The notes beneath the pieces are model-generated. The model searched no databases. It had not been told where the DNA came from and saw only the letters and a program-made list of their open reading frames with translations. 64,000 nucleotides of DNA from Ardenticatenales bacterium (GTDB lineage: Bacteria > Chloroflexota > Anaerolineae > Epilineales > Epilineaceae): contig JADYYS010000059.1 in NCBI GenBank assembly GCA_020853525.1, forward strand, positions 1 through 64,000. Direction: 5' to 3'. This document shows positions 55,929 through 64,000 of the stretch, in pieces (the first letter of the stretch is position 1; the number at the start of each line of letters is the position of its first letter). Both the position numbers and the translations under genes were made by a program.

Positions 55929-58559
55929 TCAGGGCACCGGCGGCGGCGGTGGCGGCAGGTTCGTCGGTGCCGGCGGCGGGCCGCCCGGGGTGGGCGGGTT
56001 CGGGCCGGGCGGAATCGCGGTCGGATTGTAGGGATAGGGTGTCGGGACGGCCGGGCCGCCGGGCTGCCACGGGCCGTGGCTCGGGACGCCCGGGCAGCCG
56101 ATGACCGGGCCGGCGAAGGCGAACGGTCCGATGATCGGGAATCCGGGACTGGCCGCCGATTCGTCGCCCGGGATGTCGACGCCGAACTGCGTCGCCGTCC
56201 GCTCGATCTTCACGACGGCCAGGCCGACGACGTTGCGGGCGATCCGATTCGCCTCGTCGTACGTCAGATGCTCCCAGTAGACGGCGCTGATGACGGCCGA
56301 GCCCTTGAATCCCTCGGGCAGGATGCCCAGGTCGCCCGCCACGTCCAGGTACTCCACTTGCTTCTCGTTCAGCTTCTCGCACAGGCTGTTGATCAGGCCG
56401 TTCTGGTCGTAGATGTAGATGATGAAGTCCGTGAACCCCGGCACCGGCACGACGTTGTTGATCGCCAGCTCCGTGGACAGGCCGGTCCCGCGAACGTCCT
56501 TGAAAAAGCTCGGGATGCCGACCCGACCGACACCGGAGTAGAGACCGCCGTAGCCGCTGCCGGTCTGCCAGTCGTACGCCCGCTGTTCGGGGAACATGGC
56601 ATAGCTCATCGCCTCCAGCGCCGCCGTCCGCGTTGCGTCGCCGTACTTGGTGAGCGTCACGACGCCCGTCACGTTCGGCGCCTGGATGCCGGGCTGGCCG
56701 GGCATGAACCAGTCCTGGCTCTCGACGCGCACCGCACCCACCCAATTGCCGGGGAGCGCGCTGATGATCGGCAGGAAGAAGCCGGCGCTGCCGCCCGGGC
56801 AGATCCAGTCCACGAGCGTGTTGATGATCCCGCCGGAGCGGTCGAGGAAGTAGACCTTCACCTTGGCGTTGTGGATCTGGCTGAGGTTCTGAACCTGGAC
56901 GAGCGCGTCCCAGCCCTGGTACTCCGAGTACGTCAGCGGTCCGTAGGCCACCTGGCTGCCGGTCGTGAAGTACGGCGCGCCCTCATAGCTGTACTTCAGC
57001 TCGGACGGGTTGCCGGTATAGCTCATCAGGACGTCCTGGCCGATGTTGTCCACGACGATGGACACCGGTTGGCTGGCCCGGACGTAGGCGCTGCCGACGA
57101 AGTTCGGGCCGACGCAGCTTGCCGCATCGAACTGGTGCGTCTCGCCCGGCGCCAGCGTCGCCACGTCGCAGACGCGCGGGCGGTTGCAGTCGTCCTGCGC
57201 CTTGAACCAGATCTCGAGCGACGTGCACTCGTAGCCGCCGTTCTGGATGTAGAGCCAGCTCGTGAAGCCGCCCTCGTCCGCATAGATGAGCGGAGCGAAG
57301 AACGCGAAGCCGTTGTACACGGGGTCGTACGTGCCGAGCTGCTCGTCGGCGATGCCGGCGTAGCCGCCGGTCACGTTCACGAGCGGGTTCTGGTCGCCCG
57401 GGCACTTGCGCACGACCTCGACCGCCAGGCTGGCGCCTGCATAGCGGCGGAAGTCGAAGCTGTAGGTGGTCGTCTGCCAGACGCCGTACGTGTTGAACGC
57501 CTGCTTGAAGCGCCGGTAGTTGTCGCAGTTCCCGACGACGTCATGGAAGAGCGCCTCGCACAAGAGGTCGGCAAACACGTCGCCGCTCGGGCCGCCGGAC
57601 GGGTAGGTCCCGATCGCCGGCGCGCTGAACACCATGCCGCTCTTCGATCGTCCCGGCAGCTGCGCGCCGATGAAGTTCCACGTGCTGCCCGGCGCGAGAA
57701 GCCCCGAGCACTCGACCTTGAGCGGCCCCGTGCACTGCGGCGGGCAGAAGCCCGGCGCGCCCCAGACCATGAGCAGCGCCTTCGACGGCCACGCCCCGAC
57801 GTTCTGGGCTTCGATGATCGTGTTGCAGACGTTGTCGTTGGCTTCGTAGTTCAGGATCGGGAGGTGGATCTGGCGGCCGGTCGGGATCTCACAGCACGGC
57901 GGCGGCGGCACCGGCCCGCCCGGCACGACCGGCGGCGGCGGCGGCACGACCGGCCCGCCCCGCGGCCCGGTCGGCTGGTAGAACCCGAAGTCGGCGCGGC
58001 CGCTGCAGCACCACAGGAGCGAGAAGTCCCGCAGCTCGAGGTCACGCGAAGTCGGCGTCGTCGGAACGTACTTCTCGTCGACGGCCACGACCTCGACATG
58101 ATAGACGGGGCCGAGCGGCAGGAGCGGGAAGCGATAGTACCCATCCTGATTGGTGACGGTCTCGCCGATCACCTGCCCGGTCTGGGCATCCGACAGCCGC
58201 ACGACGACGTTCGGCAGCCGCCAGTCGCCGCTGTTCGACTCGTAACGCCCGTTGCGGTTGTTGTCCACGTAGCTGTTGCCGACGACCTTCAACGCCGTGC
58301 AGCGCGTGAAGTCGTCGTTCGGCGTGTCGCCCTCCGCCGGCCGGACGCCGGGCGGCATCTCGGCGCCGCTCGGCCCGCTCGGGCAGTTCGGCGTCGCCTC
58401 GGCTTGCGGCGCCGCGGCCCGTGGATCACTCACCTGTGCATCGTCGGCTGCGCGGACGGCGACGCCGCCACTGCTGTTCGCCCCGAACATGAATGCGCCG
58501 AATGTGAACGCCGCGATTCCCCACGCTGCCGGAGCAACGCGCCCCAGTCGCTTGACCAT
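55929..58559 (-). CDS. Secreted SdrD-B-like protein with the shared C-terminal domain
   Basis: This 876-residue exported protein has a signal peptide (about residues 1-37). A prealbumin-like SdrD-B/Cna-B-type domain lies at about 92-195 ('GNSYVDNNRNGRYE', 'LPNVVVRLSDAQTGQVIGET', 'TNQDGYYRFPLLPLGP'). A polyproline linker (about 200-222) leads to the same C-terminal domain that ends the two giant DUF11 proteins (about 229-830). Matching motifs are 'GFCPPQ.TGPLKVECSGLL', 'SLEIWFKAQDDC', 'EYQGWDALVQVQNLS', 'KVKVYFLDRSGGI', 'DWICPGG', 'YDQNGLI' and 'IPGDES'. Unlike the others it ends in a roughly 45-residue Pro-rich tail. AGGAG lies about seven bases before the ATG. It stands alone, 26 kb from the giant genes, so the module is mobile between architectures. 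Confidence 0.85.
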   Translation of the reverse strand: MVKRLGRVAPAAWGIAAFTFGAFMFGANSSGGVAVRAADDAQVSDPRAAAPQAEATPNCPSGPSGAEMPPGVRPAEGDTPNDDFTRCTALKVVGNSYVDNNRNGRYESNSGDWRLPNVVVRLSDAQTGQVIGETVTNQDGYYRFPLLPLGPVYHVEVVAVDEKYVPTTPTSRDLELRDFSLLWCCSGRADFGFYQPTGPRGGPVVPPPPPVVPGGPVPPPPCCEIPTGRQIHLPILNYEANDNVCNTIIEAQNVGAWPSKALLMVWGAPGFCPPQCTGPLKVECSGLLAPGSTWNFIGAQLPGRSKSGMVFSAPAIGTYPSGGPSGDVFADLLCEALFHDVVGNCDNYRRFKQAFNTYGVWQTTTYSFDFRRYAGASLAVEVVRKCPGDQNPLVNVTGGYAGIADEQLGTYDPVYNGFAFFAPLIYADEGGFTSWLYIQNGGYECTSLEIWFKAQDDCNRPRVCDVATLAPGETHQFDAASCVGPNFVGSAYVRASQPVSIVVDNIGQDVLMSYTGNPSELKYSYEGAPYFTTGSQVAYGPLTYSEYQGWDALVQVQNLSQIHNAKVKVYFLDRSGGIINTLVDWICPGGSAGFFLPIISALPGNWVGAVRVESQDWFMPGQPGIQAPNVTGVVTLTKYGDATRTAALEAMSYAMFPEQRAYDWQTGSGYGGLYSGVGRVGIPSFFKDVRGTGLSTELAINNVVPVPGFTDFIIYIYDQNGLINSLCEKLNEKQVEYLDVAGDLGILPEGFKGSAVISAVYWEHLTYDEANRIARNVVGLAVVKIERTATQFGVDIPGDESAASPGFPIIGPFAFAGPVIGCPGVPSHGPWQPGGPAVPTPYPYNPTAIPPGPNPPTPGGPPPAPTNLPPPPPPVP

Positions 58560-58717
58560 TGCCCACTCCTGATGATGCCAAGTACATCGGGTCGACGGTT
58601 GATGCGTCGACAGCGGCGGGCAGGCGCGCGACTTCGGGGGGGATAACGGCGGCCGGACAATCCGTGTTACGCCCGGCTAACCAGGCACGCACGTGATGCG
58701 ACAACCACCGATCCCCG

Positions 58718-58973
58718 CCCCCCCGTATTCGCCGACCACCATCCCCGGCCCACACGCATTCGCCGACCACCATCCCCGGCCCACACCCGCCCCACCGGCC
58801 CACACGAACCCGGGCACGATCGTCTCGTTGGGTGGCGGGGAGAGGATGGCCCGGGGCCTACGGGGCAGGCACGGGGACCTGCCCCTACCGGGCGTCGATT
58901 GCGTGTGGGCCGGGGATGGTGGTCGGCGATTGCGTGTGGGCCGGGGATGGGTGGGTCGGCGAATACGGGGGGG
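58718..58973. repeat. Long inverted repeat (REP/BIME-like) beside the REP transposase
   Basis: Two arms of about 70 bases (58718-58786 and 58903-58973) are nearly exact reverse complements. Each contains two tandem units of about 33 bases with core CGCCGACCACCATCCCCGGC. Between them lies the REP-like palindrome at 58863-58888, which also occurs at 39959-39984. The structure fills the 513-base gene-free gap before the transposase, and no other gene is seen there. Confidence 0.75.
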
Positions 58974-59072
58974 CCGTTGTAGGTGGGGATCGGCGCTTGC
59001 GACGACATCGTGTCGCGAGCGTGTCCGAATCGCCGTTGTCGGTGAGATCGGAGTGCGGGTAGGCTCGGAGCC

Positions 59073-59573
59073 ATGAAGGATGGCGAGCGATGGCGCCGGC
59101 GGTCGATCCGGTTGCTGTGTTACGACTACGCGGCGGCGGGTGCGTACTTCGTTACGATCGTCACACAGGACAGGGCGCCAATCCTCGGGACGGTCGTCAA
59201 CGGGCGGGCGAAGTGCACGGTGGCGGGCCGGATGGTATGGGAAGTCTGGAGTGCGCTGCCGTCGGTCTATCCGTGCGTACAGGTCGACACGTTCGTCGTC
59301 ATGCCCGACCACGTGCATGGAATACTCGTTCTTGCGCCCAGGGTGATGTCGGATGATGAGGCGCTCGAGGTGATATCGTTGCCAACGATCGTCGGTTTGT
59401 TCAAGTCGATGACAACGAAACATTACATCGATGGCGTCAATACGCACGGATGGCCATCATTTCGCGTACGGCTGTGGCAGCGAAACTACTACGAACGCAT
59501 CGTCCGCGATGACGACGCGCTCGATCGCATCCGCCGCTACATCCTCGCGAACCCGGCTCAATGGCGTCGTTGA
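59073..59573 (+). CDS. REP-associated tyrosine transposase (RAYT, Y1 family)
   Basis: This 166-residue single-domain Y1 transposase is of the IS200/RAYT type, which acts on single-stranded hairpin DNA. The HUH motif is 'FVVMPDHVHGIL' (His80, His82) and the catalytic tyrosine lies in 'LWQRNYYERIVRD' (Tyr139 or Tyr140). The basic start 'RRRSIRLLCYDYAAAGAYFVTIVTQDR' is typical of RAYTs, and the end 'IRRYILANPAQW' is also standard. The ATG at 59073 has GGAG only a few bases upstream. It lies 100 bases after the long palindromic repeat, the expected substrate of such an enzyme. It appears intact. Confidence 0.9.
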   Translation: MKDGERWRRRSIRLLCYDYAAAGAYFVTIVTQDRAPILGTVVNGRAKCTVAGRMVWEVWSALPSVYPCVQVDTFVVMPDHVHGILVLAPRVMSDDEALEVISLPTIVGLFKSMTTKHYIDGVNTHGWPSFRVRLWQRNYYERIVRDDDALDRIRRYILANPAQWRR

Positions 59574-59601
59574 TCGCGCGACGGACCGTGGGTGATCGGC
59601 G

Positions 59602-59645
59602 CCGGAACCATCCACGGTTCGGACCGGAACCTTCTACGGTTTCGG
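59602..59645. repeat. Two tandem 22-base hairpin-forming repeats
   Basis: CCGGAACCATCCACGGTTC and a similar second unit (17 of 22 bases) follow the transposase directly. Each has GGAACC facing GGTTC or GGTTTC and could fold into a small hairpin. They may be the transposase's right-hand boundary or its terminator. The remainder of 59574-59748 shows nothing else. Confidence 0.5.
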
Positions 59646-59748
59646 GCAAGATCATGGACGATCCGGTGACGAACGACCTGTGGAACGCGCCGCTCGCCCG
59701 ATCCGTCGATCCGGCCGACACGGGCGGATGCCGCCGGTGAGACGCACG

Positions 59749-59780
59749 AAAAGGCGGGGGCTGCCGAAGCAACCCCCGCC
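59749..59780 (-). terminator. Intrinsic terminator with UUCG loop
   Basis: On the minus strand a 12-bp stem (GGCGGGGGTTGC / GCAGCCCCCGCC, one G-T pair) is capped by TTCG and followed by TTTT. It serves the Tyr-rich gene, whose stop lies 148 bases upstream with a small inverted-repeat element in between. Confidence 0.85.
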
Positions 59781-59852
59781 CTTCACGATCCGATCATCGA
59801 CCAGCCCTGCGCCCTGCCGCACCCATGCGGTCAAGCGGCCGACGCAAGAGGG

Positions 59853-59931
59853 CTAGTACACCACCACTGAACATGCCTTGGGCGGCGACCAGATTGGGGA
59901 GTCCCAAGAATCTACAGTGGTGCTGTACTAG
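59853..59931. mobile_element. 79-bp inverted-repeat element on the stop codon of the Tyr-rich gene
   Basis: Ends CTAGTACACCACCACTG (59853) and, on the minus strand, CTAGTACAGCACCACTG (from 59931) match at 17 of 19 bases. The right-hand CTAG supplies the TAG stop of the neighbouring gene. Taking the element out at TA would leave TAC-TAG-CCC, restoring the same stop. It is too short to encode a protein. It separates the gene from its terminator. Confidence 0.65.
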
Positions 59932-60821
59932 TACCGCATCCAGTACCCCTGCCACTGCCACTGCGACTGGTAGCACCGGCAGTTGTTGTTGTAGGCGTAC
60001 CGGCTCTGCCACAGGTAGCCCGGCCGGTAGCCGACGGTCGATCCGTAGCACTGGTTCGTGTACGAGCGGAGCGTCGGCACCCACTGCTGGCACCCCTGCT
60101 GGTAGGGCAGGTAGTACCACATGCCCTGGCTCTGGTAGCAGCTGTTGTTCAGCTGGTTGCCGTTGTAGCCGTAGAAGTAGGCCAGGTTGGAGCTGATCCA
60201 CGGCTGGCGGATGTAGGCCGCCATGCTGTTGCAGAGGTTGTAGTAGTTGTTGGAGTACTGGCGGTAGACGTTGTAGCTGTTGTAGAACATCGCGCCGGTG
60301 TTGTAGCCGTAGGCGCTCCAGTTGTCCGGCGAGGCGCCCGACAGCATCGATGCGCCCCCGAGCGCGGCGTCGCTCGCCGCGCCGTCGCCTTCGGTCACGG
60401 CGCCGCCCGGACCGGGCAGGCCGATGACCGGGTTGACCGCGCCGTCGGGCAGCGCTGCCATCGTCACCTCGAAGTCGGGCGACAGCGTGACCTCGCCGCG
60501 CTCGATGAGCGTGTTCGAGTCCGCCATGGCCGCACGGTAGTCGTCCAGGTACGCCTGGCTCACGCCGAGCGTCTCGGCCGTCGCGTCGTCACGGAGCTGC
60601 ATCGTGCCGTCTTCGGCGACGTACAGGTACGGCTCCATCCGCTGGACGAGGTCGAGTACGTCGGCCATTTCGGCCGCGTCGACGATGTGGGCGGCGTCCA
60701 TGCGCTCGGTCTGCGCCGGGACACCGGCGGGCGCCATCTGCGCCTGGGCGGTGCCGGCCGCGAATCCAGCCGTGCCAAGCACGGCGGCCGCGGCGACAAA
60801 CAGCAAGTGGGTCCGGTTCAT
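59928..60821 (-). CDS. Exported protein with Tyr/Asn/Gln-rich C-terminal half
   Basis: This 297-residue protein has a signal peptide (MNRTHLLFVAAAAVLGTAGF, cleaved near residue 28). The N-terminal half is ordinary and acidic (about 38-165). Residues 168-297 are of striking composition: 25 tyrosines, many Asn, Gln, Ser and Trp, almost no acidic residues, and six cysteines (197, 228, 244, 258, 281, 283). It ends WQWQGYWMRY. I recognise no family. The composition resembles aggregation-prone, adhesive or matrix proteins, but that is inference. The ATG at 60821 has GGAGGT eight bases upstream. The terminator at 59749 fits it. Confidence 0.8.
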   Translation of the reverse strand: MNRTHLLFVAAAAVLGTAGFAAGTAQAQMAPAGVPAQTERMDAAHIVDAAEMADVLDLVQRMEPYLYVAEDGTMQLRDDATAETLGVSQAYLDDYRAAMADSNTLIERGEVTLSPDFEVTMAALPDGAVNPVIGLPGPGGAVTEGDGAASDAALGGASMLSGASPDNWSAYGYNTGAMFYNSYNVYRQYSNNYYNLCNSMAAYIRQPWISSNLAYFYGYNGNQLNNSCYQSQGMWYYLPYQQGCQQWVPTLRSYTNQCYGSTVGYRPGYLWQSRYAYNNNCRCYQSQWQWQGYWMRY

Positions 60822-61036
60822 CAGGTCATACCTCCATCGGGAAACCAGGGTGCCTTGGCGGCGGACGGACGGATGGGCAGGAGCTCGACCGATGGTCGAT
60901 GCCGCCCGTTGAGGCGGCAGACCCGACGCCGGATAGGATAGCAGGATTCGTGCGATCCCTGAAGGGCGAACGCGATACCGACGATCATGGGCGGACGCGC
61001 CTCCAGGCAACCCATGCCCGGCCGTCATGCCCTCAG

Positions 61037-62389
61037 CTAACGGCGGCGCGCCGACCCCGTTACGCGGTCCGGCCGCTGCCGAAACCGTTCGAACACCTCC
61101 GACGCCTCGGCCGGGTCATGGTCCACCTGGAGGAAGCCGTCGGCGTCCAGGCGCGCGCCCGCCGCGACGAGCGCGCCGCCGACGACGTTGGCTGCCCGCA
61201 ACACCAGGCCGTCCGGACCGGCAGCCGCCGTCACCCCCGGCAGCGGAAGCCCGACGCCGCCGAGCCCACGCCAGCCGTTCACCGGATGGCACGCCACGAA
61301 GCCCGCCGCGCCGCGCGGTGCCCAGCCGACGCACAGCTCGACGCCCGTGGTCTCGACGAACGCGCGCGCCAGCATCGGCGGCACGGGCCCGCCGACCAGC
61401 CAGCCACGGACGGACCGCAGCTCGGCTTGCGGGAGCTCGGGCGCCGCCACCAGCCGTGCCACGGCGGCGACGTCGGACACGACCCAGGCGGGCCGAAAGT
61501 AGCGGAGCGCATCCACGGCATCCGCCGGCTGCCACGATCCGGGCAGTGCCACGCGCGCCCGCAGCGCCGGTGCCGCGCCGAGCGCGGCGACGACGCCGAG
61601 CGGTGACGCCAGCGGCGCGAGGACGAGCCACGTGTCGTCACCCGGGCTGGTGTCCGTGAGCCAGGCCGTCATCATCTGCGCCCCGGCCGCGAGCTCGGGC
61701 GCGCCGTAGCGCACACCGTCGACCTCGATCGCCCCCGCCCGCACGGCCTCGTCGGCGGTAGGCGACGCCGGACCGTCGCCGGCGACCCAGCGCTGCCATG
61801 GGACGGCGTTCGGGAAGGCGGCAACGGGACGGTGCATCCGATTGCCGTCCCCAAGGCGGGCCAGCAACCGCAGCCCGAAGCGCAGCTCGCGCAGCGGGTC
61901 GACGGTGACGATCCGGGGAAGCGGCCCCCCCGACCGTTGCATCGCCTGTGCGAACGGCAGCGCCTCCCGGTCGAGGATGATCGCCAGCGGTGCGCCGAGC
62001 CGAACGCTCAGCTCCGCAGCGGCGGACACGTCGGCGCCGTCGACCGGCGCCACGACGCGGCCCGCCCTGAGCCCGCCGACGACGACGGCGAGCAGCGTCG
62101 GCCCGGGCGGAAGCGCCACGAGGATCGGCCGCCCGTCCGCCGCGGGCTCACGGCCCAGCGCCGCGGCCACGGCGTCGGCCAACGCGTTCAGCGCAGCGTA
62201 GTGCAGTGCCCGCCGCCCATCCGTGACGGCCGGGAACGTCGGCGCGACGGCGGCAGCGTCGGCGAGGATGCCTGCGAAGTCCCCCGCGGCGGCGTCAAGG
62301 GCGTACGGCACGCCGGGCTCGTAGTGCGCGAGCCAGGGCGTCTGGGGCGGCCCTGTGCGTTCGCGATTGTCGGGATTGGACTTCGACAT
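61037..62389 (-). CDS. Degenerate acyl-CoA-synthetase-like (AMP-binding superfamily) protein
   Basis: This 450-residue protein aligns by pattern with long-chain fatty-acid-CoA ligases. The start 'TPWLAHYEPGVPYALD' is the FadD-type N-terminus. 'LHYAALNALADAVAAALG' and 'PPGPTLLAVVVGGLRAGRVVAPVD' follow the adenylation N-domain. 'RSVRGWLVGGPVPPMLARAF', 'GWAPRGAAGF' and 'ARLDADGFLQVD' correspond to the A4-A7 region. The phosphate-binding 'TSGTTG.PKG' loop is missing, the TGD motif is altered, and the C-terminal subdomain with the catalytic lysine is absent (the family is normally about 540-560 residues). Adenylation is therefore unlikely; it may be a pseudoenzyme or a decaying gene. The ATG at 62389 was chosen as the family-like start. 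Confidence 0.75.
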   Translation of the reverse strand: MSKSNPDNRERTGPPQTPWLAHYEPGVPYALDAAAGDFAGILADAAAVAPTFPAVTDGRRALHYAALNALADAVAAALGREPAADGRPILVALPPGPTLLAVVVGGLRAGRVVAPVDGADVSAAAELSVRLGAPLAIILDREALPFAQAMQRSGGPLPRIVTVDPLRELRFGLRLLARLGDGNRMHRPVAAFPNAVPWQRWVAGDGPASPTADEAVRAGAIEVDGVRYGAPELAAGAQMMTAWLTDTSPGDDTWLVLAPLASPLGVVAALGAAPALRARVALPGSWQPADAVDALRYFRPAWVVSDVAAVARLVAAPELPQAELRSVRGWLVGGPVPPMLARAFVETTGVELCVGWAPRGAAGFVACHPVNGWRGLGGVGLPLPGVTAAAGPDGLVLRAANVVGGALVAAGARLDADGFLQVDHDPAEASEVFERFRQRPDRVTGSARRR

Positions 62390-62543
62390 GGGAAACCGAT
62401 CCTGCGAGCAGGGGGCGATTCGTTCCGGCAGGGGGACGATCACAGGCGTCGATCGTCGAGGCCGCCCGCGGCCGACTTTGGCCGGCGACGCACGGCACGC
62501 GAGCCGGCGCACGCTAACGCTACCACGACCGAAGGCGACTGTG

Positions 62544-62549
62544 TATAAT
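62544..62549 (+). promoter_or_regulatory. -10 box of the rpsB-tsf operon
   Basis: A perfect TATAAT lies 131 bases upstream of rpsB. The -35 region is not consensus. The leader of about 120 bases includes a hairpin at 62565-62592. Confidence 0.55.
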
Positions 62550-62564
62550 GCCCGATCGGCCTGC

Positions 62565-62592
62565 CGGATGCGTCCGCGGCCGAGCGCATCCG
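62565..62592 (+). promoter_or_regulatory. Hairpin in the rpsB leader
   Basis: An 8-bp stem CGGATGCG / CGCATCCG with a 12-base loop begins near the predicted transcription start. In other bacteria rpsB leaders mediate feedback by S2; whether this one does is unknown. Confidence 0.35.
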
Positions 62593-62679
62593 CGCGCCAT
62601 CTCACACGCCTCCCACCCTTCGTGACCGGCCGAGCGCCGGCCCTGGGCGGCGGACGACGAACGAAAGGGACCGAATTCG

Positions 62680-63468
62680 ATGAGCCTGGCCACGATGAAA
62701 GAGCTGTTGGAAGCGGGTGTCCACTTCGGACACTACACGCGCCGTTGGAACCCGAAGATGCGCCCGTTCATCTTCACCGAGCGCAACGGGATCCACATTC
62801 TCGACCTCGCGCAGACCGTCGAGAAGCTGACGGAGGCGACCGATGCGGTGCGCGCCGTGGCGGCGAGGGGCGGCACCGTGCTGTTCGTCGGCACGAAGAA
62901 GCAGGCGGCGAGCAGCTTGCAGGAAGCGGCTGATCGCTGCGGTTCGCCGTACGTCATCGACCGCTGGCTCGGCGGGATGCTGACGAACTGGCAGACGATG
63001 CGCGCACGCGTCGGCACGCTCCTCGACCTCGAGAACCGGCGCGACCGCGGCGAGTTCGCGATGCTCTCCAAGCGCGAGCAGCTGACGATCGAGCGCAAGA
63101 TCGAGAAGCTGAACAAGCGTCTCGGCGGCATCAAGCACATGCACGACCTGCCCGACATCATGTATGTGGTCGACACCCGGCGCGAGCATCTCGCCGTCGG
63201 CGAGGCGAACAAGCTCAAGGTGCCGATCGCCGCGATCGTCGACACGAACTGCGACCCGGACCCGATCACGTACGTGATCCCGTCCAACGACGACGCGATC
63301 CGCGCGCTCAAGTTGATCACGGACAAGATCGCCGACGCGATCATCGAGGGCCGGACGGAGCGCGAGAGCACCGCCGGAGACGGCGGGCCGAGCGACGACG
63401 TCGACACGACGAAGCGGGTGTACGACCCGTTCGACGACGAGGCGGTCGAGGACGACGACGAGGACTAG
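62680..63468 (+). CDS. rpsB: Ribosomal protein uS2
   Basis: This 262-residue small-subunit protein has family signatures '[39 protein letters not shown]' (about residues 4-43) and '[20 protein letters not shown]'. It also has '[14 protein letters not shown]' (about 95-108) and '[23 protein letters not shown]' (about 187-210). The C-terminal 35 residues form an acidic extension ending in EDDDED, longer than in E. coli-type S2. AAAGGGA lies upstream of the ATG. It is followed by tsf, the usual order. Confidence 0.97.
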   Translation: MSLATMKELLEAGVHFGHYTRRWNPKMRPFIFTERNGIHILDLAQTVEKLTEATDAVRAVAARGGTVLFVGTKKQAASSLQEAADRCGSPYVIDRWLGGMLTNWQTMRARVGTLLDLENRRDRGEFAMLSKREQLTIERKIEKLNKRLGGIKHMHDLPDIMYVVDTRREHLAVGEANKLKVPIAAIVDTNCDPDPITYVIPSNDDAIRALKLITDKIADAIIEGRTERESTAGDGGPSDDVDTTKRVYDPFDDEAVEDDDED

Positions 63469-63590
63469 CCGTCCGGCCGTCCGCCGGTTGTCGTCGTTTG
63501 GACAGATGAACCCCCTGATTTCACGAGAGACGACCGTCCGGCATGCCGGGCGGCCGTGACACGGCACGCCAGACAAGGAGCACAGATACG

Positions 63591-64000
63591 ATGGTCACCA
63601 CAGACATGATCCGCCAGCTGCGTGAGCGCACCGGCGCGGGCATCCTGGATGCCAAGAAGGCCCTCGACGCGAACGACGGCGACATCGAGAAGGCGATCCA
63701 GCAGCTGCGGGAGCAGGGCTTGGCCAAGGCGGCCAAGAAGGCGATGCGCGAGGCGGCCGAGGGCCGGGTCTACAGCTACATCCACGGGGATCCGGGCCGC
63801 GTCGGCGTCCTCGTCGAGGTGAACTGCGAGACGGATTTCGTCGCCCGCACGCCGACGTTCCAGGCGCTGTGTCACAGCATCGCGCTGCAGATCGCGGCGG
63901 CGAATCCGAGCTTCGTCTCGCCGGACGAGATTCCGGCCGAGGTGCTGGAGAACGAGCGCTACACGCTCCTCAAGCAGCTCGAGGGCGAGAACAAGCCGGC
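63591..64000 (+). CDS. tsf: Elongation factor Ts, 5' part (cut by window end)
   Basis: The first 136 residues of EF-Ts, the EF-Tu guanine-nucleotide exchange factor, are present. The N-terminal UBA-like domain is 'IRQLRERTGAGILDAKKALDANDGDIEKAIQQLREQGLAKAAKKAMREAAEG'. The core starts with 'VGVLVEVNCETDFVARTPTF', the TDFV motif that contacts EF-Tu. The ATG at 63591 has AAGGAG ten bases upstream. It continues beyond 64000, so the missing stop is only the window edge. Confidence 0.96.
   Translation, partial: MVTTDMIRQLRERTGAGILDAKKALDANDGDIEKAIQQLREQGLAKAAKKAMREAAEGRVYSYIHGDPGRVGVLVEVNCETDFVARTPTFQALCHSIALQIAAANPSFVSPDEIPAEVLENERYTLLKQLEGENKP

Overview
High-GC bacterial DNA, most likely from an uncultured member of the phylum Chloroflexota. 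The basis is the large secreted proteins with DUF11, NHL, SBBP and FG-GAP repeats, the Thr/Pro linkers ending in a short 'L(W/L)LPLA/IA' hydrophobic tail, the mreBCD-mrdA-minCDE-rodA order, and the gene content overall. The class cannot be fixed from the sequence. The 3' edge cuts through tsf.

Layout. (1) 1-4.2 kb: an internally deleted DUF6194 gene, a DUF805 membrane protein, a secreted SBBP beta-propeller protein, a SnoaL-like protein and a GlsB/YeaQ-type small membrane protein. (2) 4.3-32.6 kb: a surface-protein locus of two divergent operons. The leftward one holds two giant related proteins (2,792 and 4,690 residues) made of DUF11 arrays and ending in the same roughly 590-residue domain. 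The rightward one holds two paralogous exported proteins and an FG-GAP propeller protein. Both operons carry the same two-part upstream motif in the 626-base gap between them. (3) 32.7-35.1 kb: an SDR oxidoreductase, a CAP-like membrane protein, tRNA-Asp with its own promoter and terminator, and a 197-bp MITE-like element. (4) 35.1-47.5 kb, leftward: a cell-shape and division operon (mreB, mreC, mreD, mrdA, minC, minD, minE, rodA) running on into gltX and ltaE, preceded by rplY (bL25) and a family 2 glycosyltransferase. (5) 47.6-53.0 kb, rightward: a rhomboid protease, then recJ, a class II photolyase and a YihY/BrkB membrane protein. (6) 53.0-62.4 kb: a PEP-utilising enzyme, a third protein with the shared C-terminal domain, a REP-associated transposase beside a long palindromic repeat, a Tyr/Asn/Gln-rich exported protein and a degenerate acyl-CoA-ligase-like protein. 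(7) 62.5-64 kb: rpsB and the start of tsf.

The main candidate for something undescribed is the surface-protein locus. A roughly 590-residue C-terminal module occurs three times here (ends of the genes at 4281, 18405 and 55929) behind three different N-terminal architectures, which suggests a common export, anchoring or assembly role. Foreign domains (CHRD, an NHL propeller) are inserted inside DUF11 repeats. The divergent operons share a conserved two-part motif next to a 26-bp perfect palindrome. Two separate short inverted-repeat elements sit exactly on stop codons, and several genes have a -10 box so close to the start codon that leaderless transcripts are likely.
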